Below, piece after piece: positions 62,175 to 64,000 of a stretch of DNA of 64,000 bases. The notes beneath the pieces are model-generated. The model saw nothing but the letters and a program-made list of their open reading frames with translations. It had not been told where the DNA came from and did not search any database. Numbering within the stretch: position 1 is the first letter of the stretch; each line of letters begins with the position of its first letter. A program made the position numbers and the translations under genes. The stretch is taken from contig NC_053390.1 of the NCBI RefSeq assembly GCF_905171765.1, positions 210,867,359 to 210,931,358 of the forward strand, read 5' to 3'. This DNA is from Bufo bufo (Eukaryota > Chordata > Amphibia > Anura > Bufonidae).

Positions 62175-63073
62175 TCAGCTCAAACAAGGTTTTTATTTAT
62201 ATAATAAAAACAAATAAAAAATAAAAAAGCTGGTAAACATTAAAGTGACAACTTTGGCATATCATAATACCGATCTCAGTAAGCGATAACTACGCCTTCA
62301 GGGCCACTATAAAACCAGTCGCCATTTTGTAATGCCATTAGGAAGTGCATTGTACGTCTTAGTAACCATTCTTACTTTATTTTTCAGTAACCATGCAAAC
62401 AATACAGACGCAATTCAAACTTCACTGCTGTGGAAGACATGAGCAATACATAGGTACAGATGCTAGTTTTAGGAAATGGAACACAATGGTTAAAATAATG
62501 GCTTTAATTTCAGTTAAAGAATACAGTACGGGAAAATGTGCTTTAATTAAATATACATCAAACCAGTGATGTTGGAAAGTCAGAGGAGGTCTAATATTGA
62601 AAATGGCTATACAATTGTGGACATGACTTTAAAAGAATATCCCTTTAAATCAAGTAAAAATAAAAAAAAAAGTCTTCACAGTGGTTTGTATAAACAATGT
62701 CATTTATAGCAGTGACATTCCTCGTCTCACCAGCCATTGAGTGCCCTCTTATGTACTAAAGTAGTAAACAAGCATTTACAGTTAATCTGAATTGTACAAA
62801 GCTACATGAAGATAGAGACCTGGAGTGTACGGTAACACTAGCATAAAGGAAACCATTTTAGGAGCAAAACAGTATGTGCTTTCAGACTGAAAGAAAAGAC
62901 AAAAATAGTGAACGCTGTAGCAAATACAATCCATTAAAAAGGAAACAAAACAAAGTTGAGAAAAGAAGCCACCAACATCTAGATGGATGAAGCGGACCAG
63001 TACACATTACACAATTTAAAATAAAAAAAAAGTGATTATATACTATAATACAAGTCCAAGGAGAGAAGGACAC
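62175..63073 (-). other. Possible 3' UTR of the terminal exon
   Basis: About 900 bases free of recognisable transposons, downstream of the proposed stop codon on the minus strand and ending near an AATAAA signal at 62192-62197. AT-rich with several ATTTA elements. The role is inferred only from position. Confidence 0.4.
62192..62197 (-). terminator. Candidate polyadenylation signal
   Basis: On the minus strand TATATAAATAAAAACC contains AATAAA; the cleavage site would be about 15-25 bases further, near 62170. Confidence 0.4.
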
Positions 63074-63163
63074 TCATTTCTTTGCCTGCTTCGTTATCAT
63101 GCCTCGAGGTGGTGTTACAGGTCTGCTTGCATTGGGCTTCTTTTTCTCTGCAGGTTTTAGAAT
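63074..63163 (-). CDS. Candidate terminal exon of a host gene
   Basis: On the minus strand TTCTTTTATATTTGTCAG is a good 3' splice site. The following frame encodes [14 protein letters not shown] and [14 protein letters not shown] before TGA (63074-63076). The peptide is very basic, with Lys/Pro-rich and TPPRG stretches, like the tail of a nuclear or chromatin protein. I do not recognise the gene. A second open phase exists ([10 protein letters not shown]), so the frame is a judgement. No upstream exon can be seen in the remaining 840 bases. It is the only part of the window that looks like host coding sequence. Confidence 0.42.
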   Translation of the reverse strand: MLKPAEKKKPNASRPVTPPRGMITKQAKK

Positions 63164-63576
63164 CTGACAAATATAAAAGAATATTAATTTAGCCGAGTAG
63201 TTCAATCATCCAGTTTCACATATCACATCTTAATTACATTTAGACTATGTAGCTGTCAGGTTAGCCCAGATGGCTAAATTGGACAATATTAAGGCCAACA
63301 GCTGATAATGAAGAATACACTGGAATCAGAGATGCGAGTCCACTGTATCCATGCACTCCTCCCATTTCTCCCCAGATATTCACGACAACCATGCATTTGC
63401 ACTTCCACATGGCAGCCATCAATACCTGGTAAAATGTCCAGAGAAAAACTCCTCTCAAAAATACACCACATTCTGAGACAGCACTTTGTTAGCTCAAATT
63501 GGCTAGCAGTAGAGCAGCCCAGTCCTTGTACAATGTTGTATAGAAAGACAAGAGCATCACTTTAAATACAGCCTTA

Positions 63577-63837
63577 GGGCTCATGCACACGAACGTATTT
63601 TCTTTCCATGTCTGTTCTGTTTTTTTGCAGACCGTATGCAGAACCATTCATTTCAATGGGTCCGAAAAAAAAAAAAAAAAGTGTAGGTATAGAACACGTC
63701 CTATTATTGTCCACATTACGGACAATGATAGGACTGTTCCATTAGGGGCCAGCTGTTCTGCAAAATACAGAATGCACACAGAAGTCATCTGTATTTTTTG
63801 CGGACTTCAAAATACATATGGTCCTGTGCATGAGCCC
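63577..63837. mobile_element. Harbinger-type MITE, 261 bp
   Basis: Ends GGGCTCATGCACACGAA and TGTGCATGAGCCC with TTA at 63574-63576 and 63838-63840. If the terminal exon is real, this lies in its upstream intron. Confidence 0.85.
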
Positions 63838-63840
63838 TTA

Positions 63841-64000
63841 GGGCTCGTGGACCTCATTTTTCTATAGTCTTTTAGACCATTAGATATCACCCTATTTTTC
63901 ACCCCCTAATTCATAGTAAATTTAACTCATTTTCAACCTCTTAGAATCTCTCTAAATCATGAGTAATGTGTTAAAAGATTGCAGCATAGATAACAGTCTT
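63841..64000. other. Window end, no feature
   Basis: AT-rich sequence without recognisable features. Confidence 0.5.

Noticed and set aside
63289..63565. Frames on both strands near the window end
   Set aside because: No domain, and they overlap the putative intron.

Overview
This window looks like intergenic vertebrate DNA, most likely from an amphibian (frog). It is built almost entirely of nested transposable elements. The mix suggests a large anuran-type genome: Tc1-like, piggyBac, Harbinger and hAT DNA elements, a Penelope-like element, a DIRS-like element, an L1, chromodomain Ty3/gypsy elements, a Gmr1-like gypsy element and an endogenous retrovirus (ERV). The species is not determined. 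No bacterial gene, operon or CRISPR array is present. The only possible host gene is a short terminal exon with a 3' UTR on the minus strand near 63.1 kb.

Layout. 1-4479: non-coding repeats ending in a roughly 60-bp minisatellite. 4480-23851: a complete env-less ERV on the minus strand, inserted in the minisatellite with a CAAG target-site duplication (TSD). Inside the ERV lie a Tc1-like element (6850-8389), a giant palindromic Harbinger-type MITE (10175-11991), and a minus-strand chromodomain gypsy element A (13039-22244, TSD GCGCC). One LTR of A is itself split by the plus-strand gypsy element B (16337-21889, TSD GAAGG). 23852-29900: the rest of the minisatellite, a Penelope endonuclease relic, a SINE, MITEs and a Tc1 relic. 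29903-39249: a Tc1-like element split by a 7.5-kb piggyBac at TTAA; the piggyBac itself carries a second copy of the first Tc1 family. 39281-44925: a Penelope-like element with a head-to-head inverted partner. 44975-47290: a nested 2.3-kb palindrome. 47385-60307: a degraded DIRS-like element on the minus strand, carrying an L1 (12-bp TSD), a nearly intact Gmr1-like gypsy element (TSD GAAGT) and several MITEs. 60.3-64 kb: MITEs and the possible terminal exon.

How the parts work. Most autonomous elements still show their catalytic motifs, but each is broken by stops, frameshifts or insertions. The most informative signals are these. (1) Gypsy A and B appear to be self-priming: the nucleotides just inside each 5' LTR are complementary, over 10 nt, to a segment about 30 bp downstream of a TATA-like box in the same element's LTR, and the two elements use different but matching sequences. 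(2) Three unrelated sequence families at Penelope-type palindromes share a hammerhead-like layout with changed but still paired stems. (3) The Gmr1-like element has integrase before reverse transcriptase and a capsid resembling the SCAN domain. (4) Insertion borders can be fixed to the base by target duplications and, in two cases, by an empty copy of the same site inside the window.
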